Origin: Streptomyces natalensis ATCC 27448
GTDB lineage: Bacteria; Actinomycetota; Actinomycetes; Streptomycetales; Streptomycetaceae
Reading direction: 5' to 3'
Length of the DNA stretch: 64,000 bases
NCBI RefSeq assembly: GCF_000935125.1
Contig: NZ_JRKI01000034.1
Location: 248,001 to 312,000 of the forward strand
Shown here: positions 26,509-34,800 of the stretch, one piece after another
Layout of the letters: the number at the start of each line of letters is the position of its first letter
How positions within the stretch are numbered: position 1 is the stretch's first letter
Notes under the pieces: model-generated
Databases searched by the model: none
Told to the model about the DNA's origin: nothing
What the model saw: the letters and a program-made list of their open reading frames with translations, nothing else
Translations under genes and position numbers: made by a program

Positions 26509-27509
26509 GCGCGGCCTCCTCTCGGGTCGAGGATGTCGCGCAGGGCGTCGCCGAGGAGCGTGAAGGCGAGCACGGTCAGGAACAGGCAGGCACTGGGGAT
26601 GACGAAGTACATCGGGTCGGTGTCGTAGAAGGCGACGCTCGCGGCGATCATCTGGCCCCAGGACGAAGTGGGCGGCCGCACGCCGACACCGAGGTAGCTC
26701 AGGGCCGCCTCGGTGGCGATCATGCCGGGGATGATCAGGGTGGTGTAGGCGATGACGGGTCCCGCGACGCCGGGGAGGATGTCGCGGGTGAGGATCCGCC
26801 AGGGTCCGGAGCCGCCGACCCGGGCCGCGTCGACGTACTCACGGTGTTTGAGCGAGAGGGTCTGGCCGCGCACCACACGGGCGATACCGGGCCAGCCGAA
26901 CAGGCCGATGACGGCGGTCATCAGCAGGATCCGGTTGACGTCCTTGGCCACCGACATCATCGCGATCATGAAGATGAGGGACGGGAAGGACATGGTGAGG
27001 TCCATCAGGCGGGACAGCACCGCGTCGGTCCGGCCGCCGAAGTAGCCGGCCGCGATCCCGGTCAGCGTCCCGGCGACCACGACGATCGCGGTGGCGCTGA
27101 GCGCGATGAGCAGGGAGACCTGGGCGCCGTGCACGACGCGGGCGAACAGGTCGCGTCCGGTGACCGGTTCGACGCCCAGCCAGTGCGCGGCGGAGATCCC
27201 GCCGAGCGGCCCGATGGGCATGCCGCCCAGGTACGGATCCACGGCGGACTTGTCGAACGCGTCGGGCGACCGGCCGCCGAGCGCGCTCAGCAGCGGGGCG
27301 GCGGCCGCCATGACGAGAAAGAGCCCGATGATGACGAGGGAGACCGTGACGGAGGCCCGGCGGCGCAGCTCACGGCGGACCAGCTGCCAGGGGCTGCTGG
27401 GCACGGCGGGCCCGGCGGCTGTTTCCGGATCCGTGCCCGGGTTGGTGCCCGGGTTGGTGTCCGGGTTCGTGTCCGGGTTCGTGTCCGGGGCGGGTGGGGA
27501 AGCGGACAT
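26505..27509 (-). CDS. ABC transporter permease (OppC/DppC type)
   Basis: This 334-residue permease has an N-terminal OppC_N segment (WQLVRRELRRRASVTVSLVI) and six membrane helices. The EAA loop is YVDAARVGGSGPWRILTRDI, and the end GDALRDILDPR is typical of the family. The first 30 residues contain a short tandem repeat (NPDTNPDTNPGTNPGT) matching an 18-bp-scale DNA repeat at about 27436-27490; this leader is cytoplasmic and probably dispensable. ATG at 27509 has GGAAG upstream. It begins 17 bp after the solute-binding protein stop. Confidence 0.92.
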   Translation of the reverse strand: MSASPPAPDTNPDTNPDTNPGTNPGTDPETAAGPAVPSSPWQLVRRELRRRASVTVSLVIIGLFLVMAAAAPLLSALGGRSPDAFDKSAVDPYLGGMPIGPLGGISAAHWLGVEPVTGRDLFARVVHGAQVSLLIALSATAIVVVAGTLTGIAAGYFGGRTDAVLSRLMDLTMSFPSLIFMIAMMSVAKDVNRILLMTAVIGLFGWPGIARVVRGQTLSLKHREYVDAARVGGSGPWRILTRDILPGVAGPVIAYTTLIIPGMIATEAALSYLGVGVRPPTSSWGQMIAASVAFYDTDPMYFVIPSACLFLTVLAFTLLGDALRDILDPRGGRA

Positions 27510-27526
27510 GATGCGGCGGCTTCCCT

Positions 27527-29266
27527 TCAACTCTGGCTCTTGGAGGGGTCCTTGAGACCTACGGTGGCGTAGTCGAGCTGGCCGCCGTAGGAGGTCTGGC
27601 CGTAGGCGCCGGCGATGTTGCCGCCGACCACGAGAGGCCAGCGGCGCACCAGGACCGGGACGGCGGGTGCCTTGGCGAGGATCTCGCCGTCGAGCCGCTG
27701 CCACGCCTCGTTGGCCCGCCGGGCGTCCGTCATCGCGGCGATCTCGTCCATCCGCCGCATGGTCGGCCGGTCGCGGAAGAGGGAGTGGTTTCCGGTGTTG
27801 CCCTTCTCCTTGATGTAGCGGCCGTCGAAGACGAAGGGGAGGAAGGTCGAGCCGGAGGCGTAGTCGGGGCACCAGCCGGTGTAGACCAGGGGCGTGCGGT
27901 TCTTGGTGTCCCCGATGGTGGCGTAGAACGCCGAGGGGTCGACGGTGTTGATGGTGACCTTGATGCCCACCTTGGCCAGGGACTCCTGGATGGCTTCGGC
28001 GCGGCCCTTGTCGCCGGAGGAGACGGTGATCTCGGTGGCGAAGCCGTCGGGCTTGCCCGCCTCCTTGAGCAGCCGACGGGCCTTGGCGGGGGCTCCGGTG
28101 GCGGGGATCTTGAGGGTGTCGGGTTGTCTGCCGCCGAAGAGCGCGGCGGGCATGTACGCGGTGGACGGGTCGTTGAAGGCCGGTCCGCCGGACGCGGTCA
28201 GGATCGCGTCCTTGTCGAGGGCGTACTGCACTGCCTGACGCACCGTCACGTTGTCGAACGGCGCCCGCCCGGTGTCCATCTGGACCATGTCCGTGCAGTT
28301 CATCGACTCGGCGAGCAGCCGCCGCCTGGCCTCGGCGTTCGACAGGACCTTGGCGGCGCTTTCCGGGCGCAGCGCGTACCACGGGACGGCGGAGGCATCC
28401 GCGCCCTGGTCGGCGATCATCCGGTCGTCGATCTGGTTGGGCTTGAGCCCCATCACCACGACCAGCCGGTCCGGGTACGCCTTGCGCACCGCATCGGTCC
28501 TGGGGTCCCAGTGCGGGTTGCGGACCAGGACGAGCCGGGTGCCCCGCTCGTACGACGCGATTTTGTACGGGCCCGAGGAGAACGGCCGGTTGTCGTAGCG
28601 CGGTCCGGTGTCCCGCTTCTGGGGGACCGGCGCGAACGTCGGCATGACCGTGGCGTTGGGGAACTCGGCGAACGGCTTGCGGAGTTCGAAGACCAGGGTG
28701 CGGTCGTCGGGCGTCTTGATGGAGTCGAGGTGCTTGCCGTCGGCCGGGCCCTTGTAGCCGTCGGCGCCGGCGAGATAGCGGGCCGCGTAGTCGGAGCCGC
28801 CGGGCAGGTCGGGCGAGAAGGACCGCTCGACGTTGTACTTGATGTCCTGCGCGGTGACGGGTGTGCCGTCCTCGTACCGGACGCCCTTCTTCAGGTGGAA
28901 GGTCCAGGTCTTGGCGCCGTTCGAGGAGGTGCCGAGATCGGTGGCGAGGTCGGGGACCAGCCTGCCGCCCTTGGTGCCGGGCGCGGCCTGGTACGTCACC
29001 AGGGTGCGGTAGAGCAGCCGGGTGCCGAAGTCCATGGTGTTCATGACCCAGTTGCGGGCCGGGTCGAGGTGGTCGAAGTCCTGGTTGGACAGGACGGTGA
29101 GGGTGCCGCCCCGCTTCGGGGTGCCGCCGATGGCCGCGCCCTGGTGGGCGAGGGCGGGGTTCCGGCCGCGGCCGTCCGCGGAGTTGGTACCGGAGCAGCC
29201 GGCCGCGCCGAGGGCGAGGGCCGTCGCCAGCGAGACGGCGAAGGCAGTGGACGTGCGCTTGTTCAT
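27527..29266 (-). CDS. Family 5 extracellular solute-binding lipoprotein (peptide/opine type)
   Basis: This 579-residue lipoprotein has signal MNKRTSTAFAVSLATALALG and lipobox LGAAGC (Cys24). It is a cluster C/family 5 binding protein: the family signature region is GTRLLYRTLVTYQAAPG...LVPDLATDL, and the long two-lobed domain has the expected size. It captures the substrate for the OppBCDF genes that follow. Ligand inferred from context is a Pro/hydroxyproline-containing peptide or the imino acid itself, because the gene is divergent from the hydroxyproline catabolic operon and shares its operator motif. GGAGTG precedes the ATG by about ten bases. Confidence 0.92.
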   Translation of the reverse strand: MNKRTSTAFAVSLATALALGAAGCSGTNSADGRGRNPALAHQGAAIGGTPKRGGTLTVLSNQDFDHLDPARNWVMNTMDFGTRLLYRTLVTYQAAPGTKGGRLVPDLATDLGTSSNGAKTWTFHLKKGVRYEDGTPVTAQDIKYNVERSFSPDLPGGSDYAARYLAGADGYKGPADGKHLDSIKTPDDRTLVFELRKPFAEFPNATVMPTFAPVPQKRDTGPRYDNRPFSSGPYKIASYERGTRLVLVRNPHWDPRTDAVRKAYPDRLVVVMGLKPNQIDDRMIADQGADASAVPWYALRPESAAKVLSNAEARRRLLAESMNCTDMVQMDTGRAPFDNVTVRQAVQYALDKDAILTASGGPAFNDPSTAYMPAALFGGRQPDTLKIPATGAPAKARRLLKEAGKPDGFATEITVSSGDKGRAEAIQESLAKVGIKVTINTVDPSAFYATIGDTKNRTPLVYTGWCPDYASGSTFLPFVFDGRYIKEKGNTGNHSLFRDRPTMRRMDEIAAMTDARRANEAWQRLDGEILAKAPAVPVLVRRWPLVVGGNIAGAYGQTSYGGQLDYATVGLKDPSKSQS

Positions 29267-29348
29267 CAGGGGTCACTCCGTCAACAGTCGGACAGCCGCG
29301 GGCGGCTGGAAAGTGAGCCAAGGAGCCTGGAACGCGAGCTGTAAAATA

Positions 29349-29365
29349 GTAATGTGAAATTGCAC
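29349..29365. promoter_or_regulatory. Shared operator motif, copy 2 (importer side)
   Basis: GTAATGTGAAATTGCAC, with core ATGTGAAAT at 29352-29360 and near-palindromic GTGAAATTGCAC. It lies 83 bp upstream of the solute-binding protein start. The adjacent AT-rich tract TATTTTAC (reading leftward) could be part of its promoter. Seven of the nine core bases are A/T in a strongly GC-rich genome. Confidence 0.6.
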
Positions 29366-29458
29366 TGCACAAGGGGCCGCACACAAGGGAGTTGAGGCCC
29401 GCCCCGAAAATCCGGGCCCGGAGATCTCGCGGCGCGCCGATCCCTTGGCACCGTCGGT

Positions 29459-29475
29459 GCAATGTGAAATATTAC
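29459..29475. promoter_or_regulatory. Shared operator motif, copy 3, overlapping the dehydrogenase promoter
   Basis: GCAATGTGAAATATTAC, core ATGTGAAAT at 29462-29470, runs into TATTAC (29470-29475), a likely -10. TTGGCA at 29445-29450 is a possible -35. The GTG start codon of the next gene is only four bases after the TATTAC, and no Shine-Dalgarno sequence is present, so the transcript may be leaderless. A protein bound here would occlude RNA polymerase. Confidence 0.6.
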
Positions 29476-29479
29476 TGCC

Positions 29480-30640
29480 GTGCCCACGAGACACTCTTCG
29501 GATCTCCTCGTCATCGGCGCGGGCGTGATCGGCGCCGCCTGCGCCTACTACGCCGCCCGGCGCGGCCTGAACGTCACCGTGGTCGACCGCGGCCCGGTCG
29601 CCGGCGGCACCACCGGCGCCGGCGAAGGCAACCTCCTGGTCTCCGACAAGGGACCCGGCCCCGAACTCGAACTGGCCCAGCTGTCCACGTCGTTGTGGCA
29701 CGAGCTGAGCGACGCGCTTCCGCGGGAGATCGAGTACGAGGCCAAGGGCGGTCTCGTCGTCGCCTCCGGCACGGAGGACCTGGCCGCGCTGCGGACGTTC
29801 GCCGCGCGGCAGGCGGCGGCCGGTGTCACGGCCGAAACGGTGCCGGGCGACCGGCTCGGCGACCTGGAGCCGCATCTGACCCCCGGCCTCGCCGGCGGCG
29901 TCCACTATCCGCAGGACGCCCAGGTACAGCCCGCGCTGGCCGCCGCCCATCTGCTGCGCGCGGCCGGCGGCCGGGTGCGGCTGCGGCTCGGCGAACCCGT
30001 CACCGGGATCCTCACCGCGACGGACGGTCGGGTGCGGGGGGTGCGTACGCCCTCCGGCGATCTGCACGCCCCGTGCGTGGTGAACGCAGCGGGGGCCTGG
30101 GGCGGCGAACTGGCCAGGCTCGCCGGCGTATTGCTGCCGGTGCGTCCGCGGCGGGGCTTCGTCCTGGTCACCGAGCCCCTGCCGCGCGTGGTGCGGCGCA
30201 AGGTGTACTCGGCCGACTACGTCGCCGACGTCGCCAGCGGCTCGGCGGCGCTCCAGACCTCCGCCGTCGTCGAGGGCACCCCGGCCGGTCCGGTCCTGAT
30301 CGGCGCGAGCCGGGAACGCGTCGGCTTCGACCGCACCCTGTCCGTGGAGGTGCTGCGCCGCCTCGCGGCCCAGGCCGTGCGGCTCTTTCCGGTACTCGCC
30401 ACGGTGCGGGCCCTGCGCACCTACGCCGGGTTCCGCCCCTACCTGCCCGACCACCTGCCCGCGATCGGCCACGACCCGCGCCGGCCGGGACTGCTGCACG
30501 CCTGTGGCCACGAAGGGGCGGGCATCGGTCTCGCCCCGGCCACCGGGCAGATCATCGCCGCACTGGCAGCGGGCGACGAACCGCCCCTGGACGTCCGCCC
30601 GTTCCGGCCCGAACGGTTCGGGGACGGTGCGGCGTGCTGA
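29480..30640 (+). CDS. FAD-dependent oxidoreductase, D-hydroxyproline dehydrogenase-type subunit (DAO family)
   Basis: The 386-residue DAO-family flavoprotein has the FAD-binding motif VIGAGVIGAACAYYAARRGL (11-30), followed by VVDRGPVAGGTTGAGEGN. The C-terminal GHEGAGIGLAPATGQIIA is the usual second FAD contact. With the small [2Fe-2S] protein and the FAD/BFD-domain protein that follow, it matches the three-subunit dehydrogenases for D-hydroxyproline, opines and sarcosine-like substrates. Here the epimerase, deaminase and semialdehyde dehydrogenase downstream point to cis-4-hydroxy-D-proline. Start is GTG at 29480 with no SD; a possible leaderless message. First gene of the catabolic operon. 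Confidence 0.88.
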   Translation: MPTRHSSDLLVIGAGVIGAACAYYAARRGLNVTVVDRGPVAGGTTGAGEGNLLVSDKGPGPELELAQLSTSLWHELSDALPREIEYEAKGGLVVASGTEDLAALRTFAARQAAAGVTAETVPGDRLGDLEPHLTPGLAGGVHYPQDAQVQPALAAAHLLRAAGGRVRLRLGEPVTGILTATDGRVRGVRTPSGDLHAPCVVNAAGAWGGELARLAGVLLPVRPRRGFVLVTEPLPRVVRRKVYSADYVADVASGSAALQTSAVVEGTPAGPVLIGASRERVGFDRTLSVEVLRRLAAQAVRLFPVLATVRALRTYAGFRPYLPDHLPAIGHDPRRPGLLHACGHEGAGIGLAPATGQIIAALAAGDEPPLDVRPFRPERFGDGAAC

Positions 30641-30684
30641 CACCCCGGTGGCCGATGCCACCCCGCCCCGAAGGGAGCCGCGCC

Positions 30685-31005
30685 ATGGCGCGTGACCGCA
30701 GCCCCGCCGCGCTCGTCGGCGCGGCGACCGACGACGCATTCGAGATCACCTTCGACGGGCGGCCGGTCACCGCGCTGCCCGGCCAGTCCGTCGCCGCCGC
30801 ACTCTGGGCCGCGGGCATCCTGGCCTGGCGCAGCACCCGCGTAGGCGGCCGTCCGCGCGGCGCGTTCTGCGGTATCGGCCAGTGTTACGACTGCCTGGCC
30901 ACGGTCAACGGCCGGCCCAACCGCCGGGCCTGCCTGCTCCCGGCCCGGCCCGGCGACGCGATCACCACCCAGGAGGGACATGGCCATGCCGAACTCGGCG
31001 TCTGA
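30685..31005 (+). CDS. Small [2Fe-2S] ferredoxin-like subunit of the dehydrogenase
   Basis: This 106-residue protein has a plant-type-like Fer2_4 domain. Cysteine ligands are in FCGIGQCYDCLATVNGRPNR followed by ACL, that is CX4CX2CX11C. Such a domain is the N-terminal part of sarcosine oxidase alpha, or a stand-alone gamma subunit in hydroxyproline dehydrogenases. It would carry electrons between the two flavin subunits. The ATG at 30685 has AAGGGAG seven bases upstream; an in-frame ATG at 30655 is less likely. Its end overlaps the next gene by about 20 bases. Confidence 0.88.
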   Translation: MARDRSPAALVGAATDDAFEITFDGRPVTALPGQSVAAALWAAGILAWRSTRVGGRPRGAFCGIGQCYDCLATVNGRPNRRACLLPARPGDAITTQEGHGHAELGV

Positions 31006-32614
31006 GGCACCGGGAGGCGGCGCGGACAGCGCTCCGGAAGCCGTTCCGGATGCTGCTCCGGAAGACGGGGCGGAGTACGGGCCGGAAGGCAGGGCTGACG
31101 ACGGCGCGGCGTACGGGGCCGAGTGCGGGCCGGAGTACGACCTCGCGGTGATCGGCGCGGGCCCCGCGGGACTCGCGGGCGCCGTCACCGCGTCCGAACT
31201 CGGCCTGTCCGTCGCCCTCCTGGACGCCTCAGGGCAGCCCGGCGGCCAGTACTACCGACACCCCTCCCCCGCCCTCGGCGCCACGCGCCCCGAGGCCCTC
31301 CACCACAACTGGCCCGCCTTCGCCGCCCTGCTCCGCCGCCTGGCCGCCGCCGAGGTGACCCATCTCGCAGGACACCACGTCTGGACGGTCGTAGCGGCAC
31401 CGGACGCGGCGGGATCGTGGGACGTACATGCCCTCACCGGTGCGAACGGCGACGAGGACCGCCCGGGCCGGGTACGGGCCCGCGCGGTACTGCTGGCGAC
31501 CGGCGCATACGAGCGTCAACTGCCCTTCCCCGGCTGGACCCTGCCGGGTGTGGTGGGCGCCGGTGGCGCGCAGGCGATGCTGAAGTCCGCTCTGGCCCTG
31601 CCGGGCAGGAGGGTGGTCGTGGCGGGCAGCGGCCCGCTGCTGCTCGCCGTCGCCGCATCGCTCGCCGCGGCCGGGGCCCGCGTCCCCGCGGTGGTCGAGG
31701 CGTCGGACTACCTCGGATACGCCCGCCGGCCCGGCGCCCTGCTGTCCCAACCGGCCAAGCTGGCGGAGGCCGCGGTCCACGGCGCGGCGCTGCTGCGGCA
31801 CGGCGTGCGGCTGCGGACCCGAAGCGCGGTGACCCAGGTGCACGGCTCGGACCGGGTGGAGGCCGTCACGGTCTCCCGGCTCGACCGCCAGTGGCGGCCG
31901 GTACGGGGGTCCGGCCGCCGGATCGCCTGCGATGCGCTGGCGGTCGGTCACGGCCTGGTCCCGCAGCTCGAACTGGCCGTCGGACTCGGCTGCACCACGC
32001 GGCGCACGGTGGACGGAACCCACGCCCTCGAACTCGGTCCGCTCCAGGAGACCTCGGTACCCGGCATCTGGGCCGCGGGCGAGACCGGGGGCGTCGGAGG
32101 CTTTCAACTAGCCTTCACAGAAGGCGAGTTGGCCGGTCTCGCAATCGCTGCCCGGCTGCGTGGCCGGGCGGTGGCCGGCGAGGGACGGAGGTCTCCCCGT
32201 GTGCTGCGGCGCCGCCGCGCACGCCTGCGCGCGTTCGCCGACGCGATGGCCGCCGTCCACGCCCCCGGCCCCGGCTGGCCCCAGTGGCTCGACGACGCGA
32301 CGGAGGTATGCCGTTGCGAGGAGGTCACCGCGGGCCGGATCCGCGAGGCGGTCGCCGACTACGGCGCCCGGGACGCCCGCACCGTCAAACTCCTCACCCG
32401 TGCAGGCATGGGCTGGTGCCAGGGCCGGATGTGCGGGGCGGCCGTGGCCTGCCTGGCCGCACAGGCGCAGGGGCCGCGGAGGGCGCAGGGGGCGCAGCCG
32501 GAGCCGTCCCCGGAGCGCCGGCCGCTGGCCGTACCCGTCCGACTGGGGGCGCTGGCCGCCCTCGACGAACCGAACTCCCCCGGTACGGCCGAGCCGAAGC
32601 CGACCGAGAGATAG
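30986..32614 (+). CDS. FAD/NAD(P)-binding oxidoreductase with C-terminal BFD-like [2Fe-2S] domain
   Basis: This 542-residue protein is the alpha-type subunit of the hydroxyproline/opine dehydrogenase complex. A low-complexity acidic leader (residues 1-50) precedes the FAD motif AVIGAGPAGLAGAVTASELG. A second dinucleotide fold (VVVAGSGPLLLAVAASLAAA) lies mid-protein. The C-terminus has a BFD-like cluster with Cys in EVCRCEEVTAGRI and GWCQGRMCG. ATG at 30986 has GGAGG nine bases upstream; the ATG at 30980 is too close to that site. The start lies inside the preceding ferredoxin gene, so the two are translationally coupled. Confidence 0.88.
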   Translation: MPNSASEAPGGGADSAPEAVPDAAPEDGAEYGPEGRADDGAAYGAECGPEYDLAVIGAGPAGLAGAVTASELGLSVALLDASGQPGGQYYRHPSPALGATRPEALHHNWPAFAALLRRLAAAEVTHLAGHHVWTVVAAPDAAGSWDVHALTGANGDEDRPGRVRARAVLLATGAYERQLPFPGWTLPGVVGAGGAQAMLKSALALPGRRVVVAGSGPLLLAVAASLAAAGARVPAVVEASDYLGYARRPGALLSQPAKLAEAAVHGAALLRHGVRLRTRSAVTQVHGSDRVEAVTVSRLDRQWRPVRGSGRRIACDALAVGHGLVPQLELAVGLGCTTRRTVDGTHALELGPLQETSVPGIWAAGETGGVGGFQLAFTEGELAGLAIAARLRGRAVAGEGRRSPRVLRRRRARLRAFADAMAAVHAPGPGWPQWLDDATEVCRCEEVTAGRIREAVADYGARDARTVKLLTRAGMGWCQGRMCGAAVACLAAQAQGPRRAQGAQPEPSPERRPLAVPVRLGALAALDEPNSPGTAEPKPTER

Positions 32615-32657
32615 ACGACACCCCACCCGATCACACCCTTCCCCCTCCCCCGACTTA

Positions 32658-32674
32658 ATGCAATGTCACATAAG
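32658..32674. promoter_or_regulatory. Shared operator motif, copy 4 (deaminase promoter)
   Basis: ATGCAATGTCACATAAG; read on the minus strand the core is ATGTGACAT, one base different from the other three copies, and ATGT-C-ACAT is itself a palindrome. It lies 20 bp before the deaminase ATG, suggesting a second promoter or internal control point inside the catabolic operon. Confidence 0.5.
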
Positions 32675-32693
32675 ACAGAAGGGATCCCTCTCC

Positions 32694-33626
32694 ATGACCG
32701 ACACCTCCCTCACCACCACCTCCCCCGCCACCTGGAGCCCCGACCGCCCCTGGCGCGGCATCATGGTCGCCACCGCCCTGCCGCTGCGCGACGATCTCTC
32801 CGTCGACTTCGACGCCTACGGCGACCACGTCCGCTGGCTGATCGACAGCGGCTGCGACGGCGTCGTACCCAACGGCTCCCTGGGCGAGTACCAGACCCTC
32901 ACCGACGAGGAGCGGGCCCGCGTGGTGCGCACCGCCGTCGCCGCGGCGGGCGACGGTGCGCGGGTCATGCCGGGCATCGCCGCGTACGGCAGCGCCGCCT
33001 CCCGCCGCTGGGCCGAGCAGGCCGCCGAGGAAGGCTGCGGCAGCGTTCTCCTGCTGCCGCCCAACGCCTACCGCGCCGATGAGCATGCCGTACGCGCCCA
33101 CTACGCCGAGGCCGCCCGGACCGGACTGCCCGTCATCGCCTACAACAACCCCCACGACACCAAGGTCGATCTGACCCCCACCCTGCTCGCCGACCTCCAC
33201 GACGAGGGCGCGATCGTGGCCGTGAAGGAGTTCAGCGGCGATGTGCGCCGCGCCTACGAGATCGCCGAACTCGCCCCGGAACTTGACCTGTTGATCGGCG
33301 CCGACGACGTCCTCCTCGAACTCGCGCTCGCCGGGGCCGTCGGCTGGGTCGGCGGCTACTCCAACGCCTTCCCCGCCACCTGCGCCGCGCTCTACCGCGC
33401 CGCCGTCGCCCGGGACATCGAGACCGCCCTGCCCCTGTACGCATCCCTGCACTCGTTGCTCCGCTGGGACTCCAAGACGGAGTTCGTGCAGGCCATCAAG
33501 GCGTCCATGGACATCGCGGGCCGTCCCGGCGGCCCCACCCGGCCGCCGCGCCTGGCGCTGACCTCCCCGATGGCCGCCGAGGTACGCGCGGCGACCGAGA
33601 AGGCCGTCGCCGCGGGACACCACTGA
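32694..33626 (+). CDS. DapA-family lyase, probable 1-pyrroline-4-hydroxy-2-carboxylate deaminase
   Basis: This 310-residue DHDPS/NAL-family (betaalpha)8 enzyme has Schiff-base Lys178 in AIVAVKEFSGD and catalytic Tyr150 in PVIAYNNPHD. The usual GGTTGE-type motif is replaced by PNGSLGEYQTL (59-69), seen in the hydroxyproline-pathway branch rather than true DHDPS. In this position it should convert 4-hydroxy-1-pyrroline-2-carboxylate, made by the dehydrogenase, to alpha-ketoglutarate semialdehyde and ammonia. ATG at 32694 follows AGAAGGGA. A separate canonical DapA is encoded at 46.2 kb. Confidence in fold is high; substrate comes from context. Confidence 0.87.
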   Translation: MTDTSLTTTSPATWSPDRPWRGIMVATALPLRDDLSVDFDAYGDHVRWLIDSGCDGVVPNGSLGEYQTLTDEERARVVRTAVAAAGDGARVMPGIAAYGSAASRRWAEQAAEEGCGSVLLLPPNAYRADEHAVRAHYAEAARTGLPVIAYNNPHDTKVDLTPTLLADLHDEGAIVAVKEFSGDVRRAYEIAELAPELDLLIGADDVLLELALAGAVGWVGGYSNAFPATCAALYRAAVARDIETALPLYASLHSLLRWDSKTEFVQAIKASMDIAGRPGGPTRPPRLALTSPMAAEVRAATEKAVAAGHH

Positions 33627-33691
33627 CCCCGGCCGGACTCCCTCTCTCTCGCACAAGCCCCGTACCAAGGCAGAAAGGGGTGCCGATCCCC

Positions 33692-34696
33692 ATGCACACC
33701 CGACACGTCTTCCACTCCGTCGACTCCCACACCGAGGGCATGCCCACCCGCGTCATCACCGGCGGCATCGGGGTGATCCCCGGCGCCACCATGGCGGAGC
33801 GCAGGCTCCACTTCATCGAGCATCTGGACCCTCTGCGCACCCTGCTGATGTACGAGCCGCGCGGGCACGCCGCCATGAGCGGCGCCATCCTCCAGCCCCC
33901 GACCCGCCCCGATGCCGACTACGGCGTCCTCTTCATCGAGGTCTCCGGCGTGCTGCCGATGTGCGGCCACGGCACTCTCGGCGTCGCCACCGTCCTCGTC
34001 GAGACCGGCATGGTGCCCGTCGCCGAGCCGGTCACCACCGTCCGCCTCGACACCCCCGCGGGGCTGGTCGCCGTCGACGTGCGCGTCGAGGACGGCCGGG
34101 CGAAGTCCGCCACCCTCACCAACATCCCCGCCTTCTGTGTCGCGCTGGACCGCACGGTGAAGGTGCCCGGCTACGGCGCGGTCCCCTACGACCTCGCCTT
34201 CGGCGGAAACTTCTACGCGTTCGTCGAACTCGACGCCCTGGGGCTGCCGTACGACCGCGCCAGGAAGGACGACCTGCTCGCCGCGGGACTCGCCGTCATG
34301 GACGCGGTCAACTCCTCGTCCGACCGGCCCGTCCACCCCACCCAGCACGAGATCACCGGCCTCAAGCACGTCTACCTCGCCGCCCCCGGCTCCGATGCAC
34401 ACCGCTCGCGGCATGCCATGGCCATCCACCCGGGCTGGTTCGACCGCTCGCCGTGCGGCACCGGCACCAGCGCGCGGATGGCGCAGCTGCATGCCCGCGG
34501 AGCCCTTCCGCTGCACCGCGACTTCGTCAACGAGTCCTTCATCGGTACGCAGTTCACCGGCCGGCTGACCGAGGAGACCGAGGTCGGCGGGGTGCCCGCG
34601 GTCGTACCCCGCATCACCGGACGCGCCTGGATCACCGGCACCGCCCAGTACTTCCTCGATCCCGAGGACCCCTTCCCCGGAGGTTTCCTTCTATGA
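33692..34696 (+). CDS. 4-hydroxyproline 2-epimerase (proline racemase family)
   Basis: The 334-residue proline racemase family member has both catalytic cysteines: Cys91 in MCGHGTLG and Cys255 in SPCGTGTSARM. Two Cys separate racemases/epimerases from trans-3-hydroxyproline dehydratases, which lack the first. Beside the D-hydroxyproline dehydrogenase and deaminase, the expected reaction is trans-4-hydroxy-L-proline to cis-4-hydroxy-D-proline, the first pathway step. ATG at 33692 begins the conserved HVFHSVDSHTEGMPTR region with AAAGGGG upstream. The TGA overlaps an ATG (ATGA at 34693-34696) that opens a 35-codon frame leading to the next gene. Confidence 0.9.
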   Translation: MHTRHVFHSVDSHTEGMPTRVITGGIGVIPGATMAERRLHFIEHLDPLRTLLMYEPRGHAAMSGAILQPPTRPDADYGVLFIEVSGVLPMCGHGTLGVATVLVETGMVPVAEPVTTVRLDTPAGLVAVDVRVEDGRAKSATLTNIPAFCVALDRTVKVPGYGAVPYDLAFGGNFYAFVELDALGLPYDRARKDDLLAAGLAVMDAVNSSSDRPVHPTQHEITGLKHVYLAAPGSDAHRSRHAMAIHPGWFDRSPCGTGTSARMAQLHARGALPLHRDFVNESFIGTQFTGRLTEETEVGGVPAVVPRITGRAWITGTAQYFLDPEDPFPGGFLL

Positions 34697-34800
34697 GTGA
34701 GCGCAGCAGGGGGGTCCCCCCGGCCGGAGGCTGGGGGAGAGCCACTGAGAGGTGTGTGCCTCGCGAATGCGGGGCCGAGCGAAGCGAGGTTACGGCATGA
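34693..34800 (+). CDS. 35-residue bridging ORF between epimerase and aldehyde dehydrogenase
   Basis: This short frame starts at an ATG overlapping the epimerase stop (ATGA) and ends in a TGA overlapping the ATG of the aldehyde dehydrogenase (again ATGA). It begins MSERSRGVPPAGGWGRATER and is otherwise Arg/Glu-rich. Its DNA contains a Streptomyces-type G/C hairpin repeat (34715-34739), so the peptide may be a by-product of an inserted repeat kept in frame. The double overlap would let ribosomes pass from one enzyme gene to the next. Real coding function is uncertain. Confidence 0.4.
   Translation: MSERSRGVPPAGGWGRATERCVPRECGAERSEVTA
34715..34739. repeat. GC-rich imperfect hairpin repeat
   Basis: TCCCCCCGGCC at one arm and GGCTGGGGGA at the other form a stem with a three-base loop. 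Similar GGGGGTCCCC...GGCTGGGGGAG elements are scattered between Streptomyces genes. Here it lies inside the operon, in the bridging ORF, and could attenuate or stabilise the message. Confidence 0.55.

Noticed and set aside
26505..29462. Single 985-residue leftward frame through the solute-binding gene and permease
   Set aside because: The upstream two-thirds is an Arg/Pro-rich out-of-frame read of the solute-binding protein gene; only the permease part (to 27509) is real.
32160..32693. N-terminal extension of the deaminase frame
   Set aside because: Overlaps the dehydrogenase subunit in another frame; ATG at 32694 has an SD and starts the family domain nearby.
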